DNA from: Hysterangium stoloniferum
Lineage: Eukaryota; Basidiomycota; Agaricomycetes; Hysterangiales; Hysterangiaceae
Direction: 5' to 3'
NCBI GenBank assembly: GCA_015178975.1
Contig: WHVD01000172.1
Location: 102,986-166,985, forward strand
DNA: 64,000 bases
Part shown: piece by piece, positions 11,402 to 22,112 of the stretch
Position numbering within the stretch: the first letter of the stretch is position 1
Layout: every line of letters starts with the position of its first letter
Made by a program: the position numbers and the translations under genes
The notes under the pieces: generated by a model
Database searches by the model: none
The model's input: the letters and a program-made list of their open reading frames with translations, nothing else
What the model was told of the DNA's origin: nothing

Positions 11402-12372
11402 ATGAAGAAGCACTCTACTGAAACAAGGCTCTCTGTCATTTCTCTTCTCCAGGAAGGTCACTCCTGCAGAACAATTGCTTCTAAACTTCATATTGGGCAC
11501 TCTACAGTATCAGAAATTCGCTTTCAACTCCCTGGTCCACTTCCAACACCTTCCAGAGGTTGTCCTCCCAAACTCTCCCCCAGGGATCATCACCACCTGG
11601 CTCGTTCTATCACCTCTGGACAGGTTGATAATGCCTCCCAAGCCAAGTCCCACCTCTCCCTCAATGTCTGCACACAGACAATTAGAAATGCATTGAAGAA
11701 ACTCTTCTTGCCTGTCGACACATCAAGGCTCGATATGAGTTTGCTATCAAGTACCAGCATTGGACTGAGGAGGACTGGTTTAGGGTTATCTTCTCAGATG
11801 AGACCAAAATCAATCGTTTGGGCTCTGATGGGAGGTTGTGGGTATGGAAAAGACCAGGTTCTGCACTCACTCAGCAGCATATCAATGGAACTATCAAATT
11901 TGGAGGGGGGAGTCTAATGATTTGGGGATGTATGACAGCACATGGTGTGGGGTACATGTGCAAGATAGATGGGAGGATGGATGGGGAGATGTACAAGGAC
12001 ATATTGGAGGACTATATCTTCAAAACAGTGGAGTATTATGGGATGGACAGGGAAAGGTTTGTCTTCCAGCAGGACAATGACCCTAAACACACTTGCAAGT
12101 TGGCCAAGGATTGGTTCAAGGACGATCAGGTGGAGGTTTTAGACTGGCCTGCACAGTCTCCAGACCTGAATCCAATAGAACACTTATGGTGGGAGTTGAA
12201 GAGAAGGCTTGGAACATACCCTGAGGCACCCAAGAGCATATTGGAGCTCTGGGAGAGAGTGGAGGTGGAATGGGAGGGTATTCCAAGGGAGAAATGCCTT
12301 GAATTGATCAAGAGCATGCCTAGAAGGGTTGCTGCAGTACTAAAGGCCAAGGGGGGGTACACTAAATACTGA
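11402..12372 (+). pseudogene. Tc1-type transposase, DD34E-like, one frameshift
   Basis: An N-terminal helix-turn-helix (from 11402, 'MMKKHSTETR') is followed by the catalytic domain. The first Asp is in 'SDETK' (about 11795), the second in 'QQDNDPKH' (about 12070) and the Glu in 'NPIEHLWWELK' (about 12175), the DD34E-type layout of Tc1 elements. A one-base loss near 11716 moves the frame, so the N-terminal part ends in the wrong frame. From 11716 to 12372 the catalytic part is open. The family cuts and reinserts the element at TA dinucleotides. It lies between the matching inverted repeats, so it is the element's own gene. Confidence 0.88.
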
Positions 12373-12714
12373 AACTGGTAAAAACTAGTAATTAATTACA
12401 AGAGCAAAAAAAGTGTCCGGATGCACCATGTCCATTATTAATTTCCTACTTTCCTGATAAGGAAAGTTATGATGTCATGCTTATGTCATCATGTAGGTCA
12501 GATGTATACCTCTTACCTCTGATTTATTCAGAATTTTATCTATTTTATTTCTGGAGCTGTAAACCCATCTTGCCAATTTCACCAAACATCCGGACGCTTT
12601 TTTGGGTCACTGTATGTGGCTCAGTGAGTGAATAACTTTCACTATATATTATAGTACCTGTATATGTGGCTACAAGGTGTTTTATAAGTAATAGAATAAC
12701 AGTAAATGATTGCA

Positions 12715-12755
12715 CACATACCTCAGTGAGTGAATAACCTTCACTGAGGTATGTG
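12715..12755. repeat. Hairpin in the Copia A LTR
   Basis: A 15-bp perfect inverted repeat (CACATACCTCAGTGA and reverse complement) is separated by 11 bases. A related, weaker copy of the left arm lies near 12620. Confidence 0.75.
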
Positions 12756-12979
12756 GTGAATATTGTGTCTTTTTATTTACTTTGTTTAGGGGAGTCTTTA
12801 GGAGAGTAAAAAGGAGAAATTTAGATACTCGAAGTTTCTAGCCAATTGCATCATTAAAGGAGAGATATATAATCAAAGGAGTTAGTTCCCCTTATGGCAC
12901 CATAGTATATGTGCATACACCCATCATTGCAGATCCAATCCCAGTCTAGGTTTATGCGAAGACTTTGTTATTATCAACA

Positions 12980-14695
12980 CTTCCCCTCAAGTCGAGTGTT
13001 AATAAGACCAAGTTTTGATGTAAAATAGATGAGTTTTGGGCAAGGTAGAGCTTTGGTGAATACATCTGCTGTCATATCTTCAGTAGGACAATATATGAGT
13101 GTAACCATGTGTTACGACCGTGTCGCAACCCTATCGACCCCGAGGTTATCGCCACTTGTCAACGTTTCAAGTCATCCTCTCGGAAACCATCGGCACCGAA
13201 GCTGATGAATGTTTCGCGAAGATCAAACTCCATTTACGCCCACGTCAAAATAACTCGTATTGTCTGGTCAAACTTTGATACGTCCCCTTTATTATGTTGA
13301 TCCGTTCAATCTTATGTTTCGCATATGTCTATCTATATTTGTAGTCCTTGAACCATTTCCTTTTATCGTAATCCCGCTCTCGGTTATCATCGGCCTCCGA
13401 ACTAATCATAAACTTCCCGTTCCTAGTCAAGCTTATTGTTAATACCGTGTTCCGCCCTTCTCCCCATTAGTATTTTCCAGACGCCTGTTACTTGTATATG
13501 AACCCGCTGTAATTGTAGTTACTAGGCAATCAGAATATCGACTCAGAATACCCTCATACGTCTGTAGCAGTCTCATACTAGAAGAACCCCCTTCCGCCTT
13601 CGCGTGCGCTCGCCCATTCTCGGCCCGATCCCTTGGCCCGACACTCGACCTGTCCTTCGGTTCCGATCGGTATCTCACCGAAAGGTCCTTCTTAGGATAT
13701 AGTCTTCGCCTGTCCGAAATTTAAGGACAACCTACGGATATTTGCGAGGGCGCAGCACATAAGCTGAAGCCAAGTCCTTCCGATCGGTCCCCATCGGCCA
13801 CCGACATTAGTCAGTTTCCAGTTCTTAACACCATGCCATTTTCCACAATTTTGTATATAAATTTGTATCATATGTCGATGTGCTTTGTATGTCCTTGGAA
13901 CCTATTATTCTTTGATATAATAATAGCAGCTTGATTGTCGCAATATAGTGTAATTGATTTGGTGAATGGACAAAAAACTTCATTCATGAACTTGCAAATC
14001 CAGCATGCCTCTTTAATAGTGTATGTGGCTGCAATGAATTCAGCTTCAGTGCTAGATAAAGTAATAGGCCTTCATTTGTTTGAACTCCAAGAGAATGCAC
14101 CACCATCTAATAGAAAACAGTAGCCTGACATTGAATGGTGATCCAGTTGTTGTCCCCAATCTGTGTCTGTATATTCTATTATTCTTTCTTTGTTCCTCCC
14201 CAATGTTAGTTTGAAGTTTTGTGTCCCTTTCAAATATTTAGTACTCATTTTGTTGCTTCCCAATATACCCATCCCAGATTCTCCATAAATTGAGATAGAA
14301 TAGATACTGTGATAGCTATATCTGCCCTGGTACCCATTGCAGCCCACATTAGTGAACCAATGGCCTCACAATATGGGATGTTCTTCATATCTTTGTGTTC
14401 TTTTGGTGTAGTAGGACATTGCTCTTTTGATAGTAATGGTTTGGGGTCCATAGGTAGTGGAACTGGGGCTGCATCTTGTAGGTTAAAATGTTTGATAATT
14501 AGGTCGATATGTATATGCAGTTTGCCCAAATGAAATTGTATGCACTTTTATATTGTATTTGACCTCTATGTTTAGTAGCCAATGTAATTTGCCCATATCC
14601 TTCATTTTGAAATGTGATTTGAATTGTTCTTTTGTTTGGATTATCCCTTCATTCATATTTGCAGATCGTCCATGGCTACTGCGATAATGATAATA
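12980..14695 (-). pseudogene. Copia A pol 3' part (reverse transcriptase end and RNase H), split by a solo LTR
   Basis: Reading leftwards: remnants of the reverse transcriptase palm ('IIAVAMDDLQI', the DD motif), the post-RT block ('PYCEAIGSLMWAA' about 14420, 'GTRADIAI'), RNase H ('EYTDTDWGQ' about 14165, 'SSTEAEFIAA' about 14040, 'LYCDNQAAI' about 13950) and the C-terminal 'DMTADVFTKALP' (about 13060). The last two blocks are separated by the family 3 LTR at 13110-13830. Several stops are present. The stop of pol lies inside the purine tract/LTR junction, as is common in Copia elements. Confidence 0.8.
13110..13830 (+). repeat. Solo LTR, family 3
   Basis: The ends are TGTTACGACCGTG and CAGTTCTTAACA (721 bp), flanked by CCATG on both sides (13105-13109 and 13831-13835). 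It is CpG-rich unlike its surroundings, suggesting a recent arrival. It has the shared LTR block at about 13759. Confidence 0.9.
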
Positions 14696-14700
14696 CTATG

Positions 14701-14861
14701 TGTTAGATTTAGTGACTCGGCACAGTAGCTACAAGTTGTGTACCATTGTGGGTCTGTAGTGTGTGCTGGTGAAATTTGCATTCACTCATTCGTGTCTGTG
14801 TCTGTGTCTGAGCTCTCACACTTCTTGTGTTACACATCCACCTCCCTTCTTCATTCTAACA
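14701..14861 (+). repeat. 5' LTR of Gag-only element 1
   Basis: TGTTAGATTTAG...ATTCTAACA, 161 bp, matching 25373-25533. Confidence 0.92.
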
Positions 14862-14879
14862 GGTTATGGGCCCTGGCTC
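14862..14879 (+). other. Primer-binding site of Gag-only element 1
   Basis: GGTTATGGGCCCTGGCTC follows the LTR directly. The same core (GGTTATGGGCCC) follows the LTR of Copia D on the minus strand at about 34045. It resembles the half-tRNA (initiator Met, anticodon arm) primer site known for Drosophila copia. Confidence 0.7.
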
Positions 14880-14967
14880 TTACTAAATAACACCAAATTT
14901 ACCACCAAACTTCTTCTTTTTAGCCCTATCACTTCACCACCACCTGTAGCATCACTCTACCAGCATC

Positions 14968-15410
14968 ATGTCTTTGCCCAACTTCCTCACTCCTATCATA
15001 GCCAAAGCTCCTCTCCTTACAGAAGACAATTATTCCAAATGGAGAGATGCAATGTCTATGGTCTTTTTAGGTGCTGGTGCTTTTTGGATTACAGATGATG
15101 ATGATACTGTTGCCCCCACATCCTCTACTGCTTCTGTGCAAACAGATAAGCAAATGGCAGCCATCATCTGGTCTACTATTAGTGATGAGTTGCAGTATTT
15201 GGTTATAGGGCAGACTTCAGGTTTAGCTGCTTGGAAAGCAGTGAGGGAACACTTCCAGAGGTCTACAATGGCTCATTGTTTCAAATTTCATGAGGATTTC
15301 TATCATATTGAGCATGATCCTTCTAAATCCATTGACATTTACATCCATGCTATTGAAAGTGCTTGTCAAAACCTCATATCCTTAGGTTGTGTTATCAATG
15401 ATTGTCAAAC
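14968..15410 (+). pseudogene. Copia-type Gag, N-terminal part
   Basis: The frame starts at ATG 14968 and encodes a Copia Gag: 'LTEDNYSKWRDAMSMVF' (about 15017), 'AAIIWSTISDEL' and the hydrophobic core around 'AWKAVREHFQ'. After 'NDCQ' the Ty3 element intervenes; the frame resumes at 24914 with 'TLDVLLMNLHPSY', the expected next block of the UBN2/Gag-polypeptide family. The protein would form virus-like particles for packaging element RNA. Confidence 0.85.
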
Positions 15411-16226
15411 TGTTACGACCGGAAATCCTGCTGGACTCTGGGCACCAACTTATATGCACCCATGCCCTATACACACCCATTATCAGTTCACCGGAATTCC
15501 CACCGGACTCCGTACGTCAGACTCGTCTATGTTCGTCTTTGTTATGTTGTGTTTCAGTCACTGGAATACTCACTGGACCCCATCTCTGTCTAATTCCGAC
15601 CTCGTCCAGCGCGTCAGTCACTGGACCCTGCTCAGAATACCTGTCATCCCTCTAACTGAGCCCCATTCCCATTTTAGTCAAATGACCTGTCACGATTCGG
15701 ACTCCACTCCCGCTCTGTTTCCCATTATGGTTTATGATTTGTCATTATTTGGACTCCGCTCCATTCCATCCCATTCCTAACACCAATTTGGTGTTTATTA
15801 TTCCCGTTTTATGTTTTGCTCACTTCGTTTCATTATTACTGGATTCAGTATGACATTTACCCCACAGTCTATTTAAACTGGCAGATGCTGTACATACAAT
15901 CCAGTCAGAAAATTAGCTTAGATTCCCCCCAGTAATCTAATCCATTTTCCACTCTAAAACCTTGCTTGATTCACATCGCTCTCACTAGTCGGAGCCCACG
16001 GGCTCCGGCATATCTATCTCTCTCACCAGTCTGAACTCACAACCCACGACCTCCAACTTACGACTCACAACCCACGACCCCCACCCAGACTCCCCAGGAT
16101 TCCCATCTGCCTGTCTGAAATTGGACAACACGATCTAGTGAGGGCACAGCCTATAAGCTGAAGCCAAGTCCTATTGGATATCCCGCGGGTTTCTCTGGAG
16201 ACCCACCCTGTGTGTGTATCCTAACA
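15411..16226 (+). repeat. 5' LTR (family 1) of Ty3 element C
   Basis: The LTR is 816 bp, TGTTACGACCGG to GTGTATCCTAACA. It matches 24104-24913 and, inverted, 10471-11268 and 23227-24041. It contains the shared block TAAGCTGAAGCCAAGTCC at 16154 and a TATTTAAAC TATA-like site near 15870. Confidence 0.93.
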
Positions 16227-16262
16227 GTATTTTCTGACTAACACTTGCAGATTGTTTTCATT

Positions 16263-17549
16263 ATGCCACCAAGAAGAAATACACGTGCACAGGCATCATT
16301 ACCTGGACCATCGACTCTTCATTCCCCGTTAACTTTGTATACCAGTCAGACACTTGCGAACCAGTCGGAAACCATGGAAGAAGTCCATATTGAAGAAGTC
16401 CTGGAAAATAAGGACAAATTTGAGCACGAGGACAAATCCGTGACCCCCGACAAGGGAAAAGGTGTTGAAAATCCTCTGCCTGTTCAACGACCGCACTTGG
16501 GGGATCCTACTTCTGAATTTTTGGCAGGTACTATAGATAAATTCATGACGCACCTGCTCGAACAACGAAAGAAAAGGGAACAAGAACCTCCACGGTCAAA
16601 AGTCAATGCTCCAGAACCCTTCATGGGTTCCAACCCAAACAAACTCTCTACTTTCCTCATGCAATGTTGCTTCAATTTCCGCGATCGATCCGCTGCATTC
16701 TCCACGGACTCCCGAAAAGTCAACTACACACTGTCATATTTGTCGGGATCTGTGTTGAAATGGTTCGAACTGGCTTTTAGCGGGATTTCTGAGGAAGAGC
16801 TGCTCTGGCTCGACAATTGGGAGGCTTTTGTTGAGGAGCTTGAAACTAACTTTGGCCCATATGACCCGACAAGAGAAGCCGAGAATAGTCTCACAAATCT
16901 TCGTATGAGGGACACGCAGTGCATCACGGACTATATCGTCCAATTCAATAATCTTGCAGCTCGTTGTCAGTGGGGCGATCCTGCTCTCCGCCACCAATTC
17001 TACACCAGTCTGCCATCCTGCCTTAAAGACGAAGTCTCAAAAGGAGAAGATGGCAAGCCAAAAACCCTGTCCCATATGCGCCTCAAAGCTCAAAATGTGG
17101 ACACACGCTATTGGGAACATCGTGCGGAAGTTGCCTGCGAGACCTCCGCAGACAAAGTAAACAAGTCCACAGCCAATAAAAACAACAACAATAATTCGTC
17201 AACCAGCAACCAGAACTCCACGCAATCAGACAAGAAGAACGATAAAAAGTCTTCAAACAACAACAACAACAACAATAATAACAACAAGGACAATAACAAG
17301 GGTCAACAATCCAGAAAGCAAGCCGGAAAACCCGACCTCTCAGGCAAACTCAGACCCGATGGCAAATTGACCCCACAGGAAAGACAATGTCATATGGACA
17401 ACAACCTCTGTCTCTTGTGCAGGAAACCCAGTCATCGAGTCCCAGAATGTCCGCTGGCAAAAGCAAACTCTTCAAAGGGTCAAACAGCCAAGGCCTCCAC
17501 GGAAACCCCGTCGAAGGACAAACCAGCTTCCGACTTGAAAAAAGAGTAA
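16263..17549 (+). CDS. Gag of Ty3 element C
   Basis: This 428-codon open frame begins at the ATG at 16263 ('MPPRRNTRAQ') 37 bp after the LTR and ends with TAA at 17547. The structural core lies at about residues 115-280, with 'FMGSNPNKLSTFLMQC' and 'AENSLTNLRMRDTQ', typical of Ty3 retrotransposon Gag (PF03732-like). An Asn-rich tract follows (about residues 300-360), then one CX2CX4HX4C zinc knuckle ('CLLCRKPSHRVPEC', about residue 380). It has no internal stop, which is exceptional among the elements here. The role is RNA packaging into particles. The pol frame is -1 relative to it and overlaps the end. Confidence 0.9.
   Translation: MPPRRNTRAQASLPGPSTLHSPLTLYTSQTLANQSETMEEVHIEEVLENKDKFEHEDKSVTPDKGKGVENPLPVQRPHLGDPTSEFLAGTIDKFMTHLLEQRKKREQEPPRSKVNAPEPFMGSNPNKLSTFLMQCCFNFRDRSAAFSTDSRKVNYTLSYLSGSVLKWFELAFSGISEEELLWLDNWEAFVEELETNFGPYDPTREAENSLTNLRMRDTQCITDYIVQFNNLAARCQWGDPALRHQFYTSLPSCLKDEVSKGEDGKPKTLSHMRLKAQNVDTRYWEHRAEVACETSADKVNKSTANKNNNNNSSTSNQNSTQSDKKNDKKSSNNNNNNNNNNKDNNKGQQSRKQAGKPDLSGKLRPDGKLTPQERQCHMDNNLCLLCRKPSHRVPECPLAKANSSKGQTAKASTETPSKDKPASDLKKE
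17533..17549 (+). promoter_or_regulatory. Putative -1 frameshift site at gag/pol junction
   Basis: A run of six A immediately precedes GAG TAA at the end of gag. Slipping back one base on this run moves ribosomes into the pol frame, which is open across the site. No stable downstream pseudoknot was worked out. A splice explanation (GTAAGC starts at 17545) was considered and is less supported because pol is open without it. Confidence 0.4.
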
Positions 17550-19801
17550 GCAACCCCGCAGACTCCGTGCGGGTTGGGGGTTGCATTGCCTCTCCGTACA
17601 TTCAAGAGTTTACCCATCTCAACGCATCCGCTTTTTTGCATTCTGATTCATTTTTCGTTAAACTTATGTCTAATATGATTCTGAAATTCATTTTTTCAGC
17701 TCTCATAGATTCAGGCTCAACTCATTGTTTTTTAGATACAAAATTCATGCAAAAAAATCCTTTGTCAACTTATTCGATAAATCCCATCGGCCTCCACCTC
17801 TTCGATGGCACAAGTAATTCGGTTGTTACCCAAGCTTGTGATTTACCCATCTGTTTCCCATGTGGAACATCTCAATTGGTCACTTTCTATGTGACCCAGT
17901 TAGACTCAAGTTGCTCGGTGGTCCTAGGACATAACTGGCTTACCCACTACAATCTGTTGATTGACTGGATAGCTAGCAGTATAACATTCCGGACTCCCAC
18001 GGGCAGCCGAGGAAACTGCGCCTGTCTCGGCCTCCATGGCACCCATGGTCTTCCCGGCACCTGCAGTCTCGAGGACTCCTGTGATCCCTACAGCACCCAT
18101 GGCTTCCCCAGAACCCATGGCACCTCTGTCTATTTCTCTGATTAATGCTGCAGCTTTTATTAGGGCTTCAAAAATGGACGGGTCCCAGGCATTCACTATC
18201 AACTTGAAAATTGATGAAGCAACTGGACATTTTTCAACCCTGGTATCCAAATCTGAGCAAGCTGCTGACCTAGAAGGTGTCCCAGAGAAATATCATGACT
18301 TCGCAGATGTTTTTAGCAAGCGGAAAGCTGACCGGCTCCCACCTCACAGAGAATACGACTTAAAAATTGATCTCGAAGACAGCACCCAGCCACCCCTAGG
18401 ACATATTTACCCACTCTCATCCATGGAATTTTCCACGATCTGCAATTTCCTGGATGAACATTTGTCCATAGGTTTTATCAGACCCTCAAAGTCTCCTTTT
18501 GGAGCACCTGTTCTGTTTGTCAGAAAAAAGGATGGATCCCTTCGACTATGTGTTGATTTTAGAGGACTCAATGCTGTCACCAAAAAGGATAAATATCCAC
18601 TCCCACTTATATCTGATCTGCTCGATGCTCTGCGGAATGCCCAGATTTACACCAAAATAGATCTCAAACACACCTATCATTTGGTCTGGATTGCCACGGG
18701 TGATGAATGGAAGACCACTTTTAAAACCCACTATGGAGCCTTCAAGTGGTTGGTGATGCCCTTCAGACTCACCAATGCTCTGTCTGTTTTTCAGCATTTT
18801 ATCAATGACATTTTCTCCAACATGCTCGATGTATGCATCATTGTTTACTTGGATGACATTCTTATCTCCTCCGAGAATCCCGCGGAACATGACAAACAAG
18901 TCCATGAAGTTCTCCGGAGACTCAGACAACATGGTTTATTCGCAAATGGTAAAAAATGTACTTTTGACACGGACTCCATGGAATACCTAGGTTTCATGAT
19001 GGGACCTGATGGACTCCAAATGGATGAAACTAAAGTGCAAGTCATCAAAGATTGGCCTGAACCCCGAAAAGTTAAAGATATACAATCCTTCCTTGGCTTT
19101 GCCAATTTTTACCAATGATTTATCCGTGGACATTCCGACATCACGGTACCCCTTACCCATCTTACGTGTAAGGGTACTCCATGGAACTTTAACGATAAGT
19201 GTCAAAAAGCTTTCAATCTTTTAAAAAATTCTTTTTCTTCAGCTCCTATTCTGTCGCATTGGAAACCAGACTTCCCACTCATTGTTGAAACGGATGCCTT
19301 GGATTATGCACTTGGAGCCATTCTGTCTATCCAGGACTCCGACAGAGAAGTCCACCCTGTGGCCTTTCTGTCCCGGACTTTTACCGGAGCAGAGCTCAAC
19401 TACGATGTTCATGATAAAGAACTCCTAGCAATCTTTTCAGCTTTCAAAGCATGGTGACACTATTTGGAAGGCTCAGGAACTCCTATTGATCTTGTAACAG
19501 ATCACAAAAACTTGGAATACTTTTCTACCACAAAACCTTTGACCCGTCGGCAGGCCTGCTGGTCTGAATATCTATTTGCTTTCAACATGATTATCCGTTT
19601 TCGACCCGGCCGTCTCAGCGGCAAACCCGATGCTTTAACTAGACGATGGGACATCTATCCTAAAGAGGGGAGCAACGACTATGCCATGGTAAATCCGCAC
19701 AACCTGAAATGTATTTTCACGAATAAACAACTTACTGCATCGGTCCACGCAACTTTCCTTGTCAATCCCATTGTCCGTGGAATTATCATTATGGAGGATA
19801 T
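17550..19801 (+). pseudogene. Ty3 element C pol: protease, reverse transcriptase, RNase H
   Basis: The protease has the catalytic 'ALIDSGSTHCF' (about 17700-17730) and a retroviral-type flap region. The frame changes once between 18036 and 18145 in a Pro/Met-rich linker. The reverse transcriptase (about 18400-19000) has '[10 protein letters not shown]', 'MPFRLTNA' and 'VYLDDILIS' (about 18843) with both catalytic Asp residues. RNase H follows (about 19260-19650, 'ETDALDYALGA', '[10 protein letters not shown]'). TGA at 19117 and 19456 replace expected Arg codons (CGA). The frame is cut near 19796 by the AT-rich insertion. Confidence 0.9.
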
Positions 19802-20467
19802 CTGAAAACTATTAAGTATACCAAATTCTAATATACTCTAAAGGTCATTTAAACATCTGGGATGTGATTCAAACATAATTTGGTTTTTAAAACTTTCAAA
19901 AAGTTTTAAACTCTCTCATACATTACAAACTAAAGAATCTTTCTGGACACGAGTAGACAATAAAAGAAATTAGTAGTTTGAAACACTAATACTTTTAAAA
20001 AGTAGATACCTTTAGATAGTCCATTCCATGCATATGTATATCATTGGCACCTCTAAATACATATGTATTACTTTGGAATGGATCTGTCAATCTGAACAGA
20101 TTTCTACTTGATTCAACATACCCAGAATATATAGGTAATTTCACTTAATAAAGAAGGCCATAGGATGAAAAATTTCCAATGACATCTCATATATTTTACT
20201 AGGAAATAACTACATTACAGCTTTTAAAAGACAAAGTACTAATAAAAGTATTAGTAGACATCTGTAAAAGGAAGGAAATTATATACAATAGAATTTGTTA
20301 AATAACTATGGGTTGTATAAGATGTAATATGGAGAACTATTTCTGATGGTTGTTTTTTGATGATATAATTGTTTCAGAATAGATATCACTATTTAAAGAT
20401 GGAGTTTTGTAAAAATAAGACTTTTATTAGTAAATATTTGAGATTATAGTAATTATAAACACCCTCC
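19796..20467. mobile_element. 672-bp AT-rich insertion in pol, unclassified
   Basis: It separates RNase H from integrase. A 6-bp duplication flanks it (TATGGA at 19790 and 20468; the overlapping GGATAT at 19796 and 20471 is an equally good reading, which would shift the ends by six). It has no open frame and no clear terminal inverted repeat. Inside is an imperfect hairpin (CCATTCCA...TGGAATGG, 20020-20083). Confidence 0.7.
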
Positions 20468-20468
20468 T

Positions 20469-21918
20469 ATGGATATTGAGAAGTTACATCAAGATATTCT
20501 ATCAGCAATTCCGCTAGACCCAATTACTAAAGCTTACCTTGACAATCCCATGGACCCCAGTCAACCCTGGTGGTCTCTTGATCAACATGGTTTCATTAGA
20601 CTTGACGATCGAATCTATGTACCGGACTCCAATGGCCTCCGCCTCAGGATCCTTCAATACAAACATGATCATCCACTCTCAGGACATTTCGGGTACAACA
20701 AAACTCTATCATTAATAATAAGAGAATACACTTGGCACAGACTCCGTGGATTCGTTAAGCACTATTGTAAATCTTGCACTTGTCCCCACTCGAAATCTCA
20801 GCGACACAAACCATATGGCCTTTTGAAACAACTCCCGGTACCGGAACACCCATGGAATTCTATCTCTATGGATTTCATTGAACACCTACCGGATTCCGAA
20901 GGCTTTTCTGCTATTCTAGTCATTGTTGACAGATTCTCAAAACAAGGTATATTCATCCCTACACATGACACAATTACGACCATGCAGTTAGCGGAACTTT
21001 TCATTATCCACATATTTTCCAAGCATGGAGTTCCATCCCACGTGACTTCTGATCGAGGATCAGAGTTCGTGTCTCACTTCTTTAGATCCCTCAGGAAATC
21101 CTTGGACATGACATTACATTTCACGTCCGGACACCACCCAGAAGGCGACGGACAAACCGAACACGTCAACCAGACATTGGAACAATACCTCCATGTATAT
21201 TGCAACTACCAACAGGACAATTGTAAATCCTTGTTACCACTTGCAGAGTTTGCTTACAACAATGCACCTTTGGCCACTACTGGTGTTTCCCCGTTCTTTG
21301 CAAATAAAGGATATAATCCAAATATTACAGTACATCCAGAATGAAATCTCACCTCTGCTCACACTCAAGAGTTCACCATGGACCTCCACAAGCTCCACGA
21401 GGAACTCCGGACTGCAATACTGTCTGCCCAAGAGCAGGACCAACATTCAGCGGACAAACACCAGATCCCGCCACCAAACTTCAAGATTGGCGATCGTGTT
21501 TTTGTCAAAGCTCAATTCTTCCGGACTACCCATCCATCAAAAAAGCTTGCTGAAAAATATTTAGGTCCGTTTGAAATTATCGCACAAGTAGGTTCAGTCT
21601 CCTGGACTCTATGGCTTCCAGATAGCATGTGCGTGGTACACCCGGTATTTAATGTTTCTATGTTAGAACCTTGTACTGCTAACACTATCCCGGATCGCGT
21701 GCAATCTCCAAGTTGAAATCTCACAGATTTTAGATTCAAAAATTGACAAGCATCGACACACTTGTAAACTGCTTTACTTGGTCAAGTGGGTGGGTTACGA
21801 GGGCACCAATGAAGAAACCTCATGGATTTTGGCCACGGAACTCGGTAATGCCACAGAAATCATTACTGACTTTCATACAGCTTACCCACTCAAACCTGGA
21901 CCACTATCGTCTCTCTGA
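20469..21918 (+). pseudogene. Ty3 element C pol: integrase and chromodomain
   Basis: Integrase zinc region (about 20680-20790; His pair 'HDHPLSGHFG', Cys pair 'CKSCTC') precedes the core with Asp in 'SMDFIEHLP' (about 20870), Asp in 'SDRGSEF' (about 21050) and Glu in 'GDGQTEHVNQ' (about 21160). A TGA at 21342 and a one-base shift near 21712 interrupt it. The chromodomain at 21716-21918 ('YLVKWVGYEGTNEETSW') would bind modified histone tails and steer integration, as known for chromoviruses. The stop is at 21916. Confidence 0.9.
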
Positions 21919-22112
21919 CTGCACTCCGCGGACCCCGTGTTACGTTTGGACTCATTTTCATTTTTCCCTGTCGCCCTATGTCTCTCTTTGCTTTTACAGG
22001 TTCTGACATGTTCTTAAGTCCTTAAGTGGTTTTCCCGTGGACTTTGACTTTTATGTTTTTTCACGCTTTACTTTTATGATTCAAATTATTCTTTTTATTC
22101 TATACTACTTTT

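Larger units (their letters stand above)
10250..12612 (+). mobile_element. Tc1/mariner-type DNA transposon with about 212-bp inverted repeats
   Basis: The ends are CAGTGACCCAAAAAAG and its reverse complement, flanked by TA (10248-10249 and 12613-12614). The inverted repeats (10250-10461 and 12401-12612) differ at only about a dozen positions. Without the LTR inside it, the element is about 1.56 kb, normal for Tc1. It carries one transposase gene, now frameshifted. Confidence 0.92.
10206..12979 (-). repeat. 3' LTR of Copia A, interrupted by a Tc1 element
   Basis: In plus orientation it runs TGTTAAGTTTTGAG to TTATTATCAACA. Without the Tc1 insertion (10250-12612 plus its TA) it is about 409 bp. 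A purine tract (reverse complement of CTTCCCCTC at 12980) adjoins its inner end. The second LTR of this element is absent, so the outer end is inferred from TG...CA only. Confidence 0.6.

Noticed and set aside
17545-17702. Intron between gag and protease (GTAAGC at 17545, TTTTTTCAG at about 17700)
   Set aside because: The pol frame is open through the interval and encodes plausible sequence before the protease, so a -1 shift is simpler.
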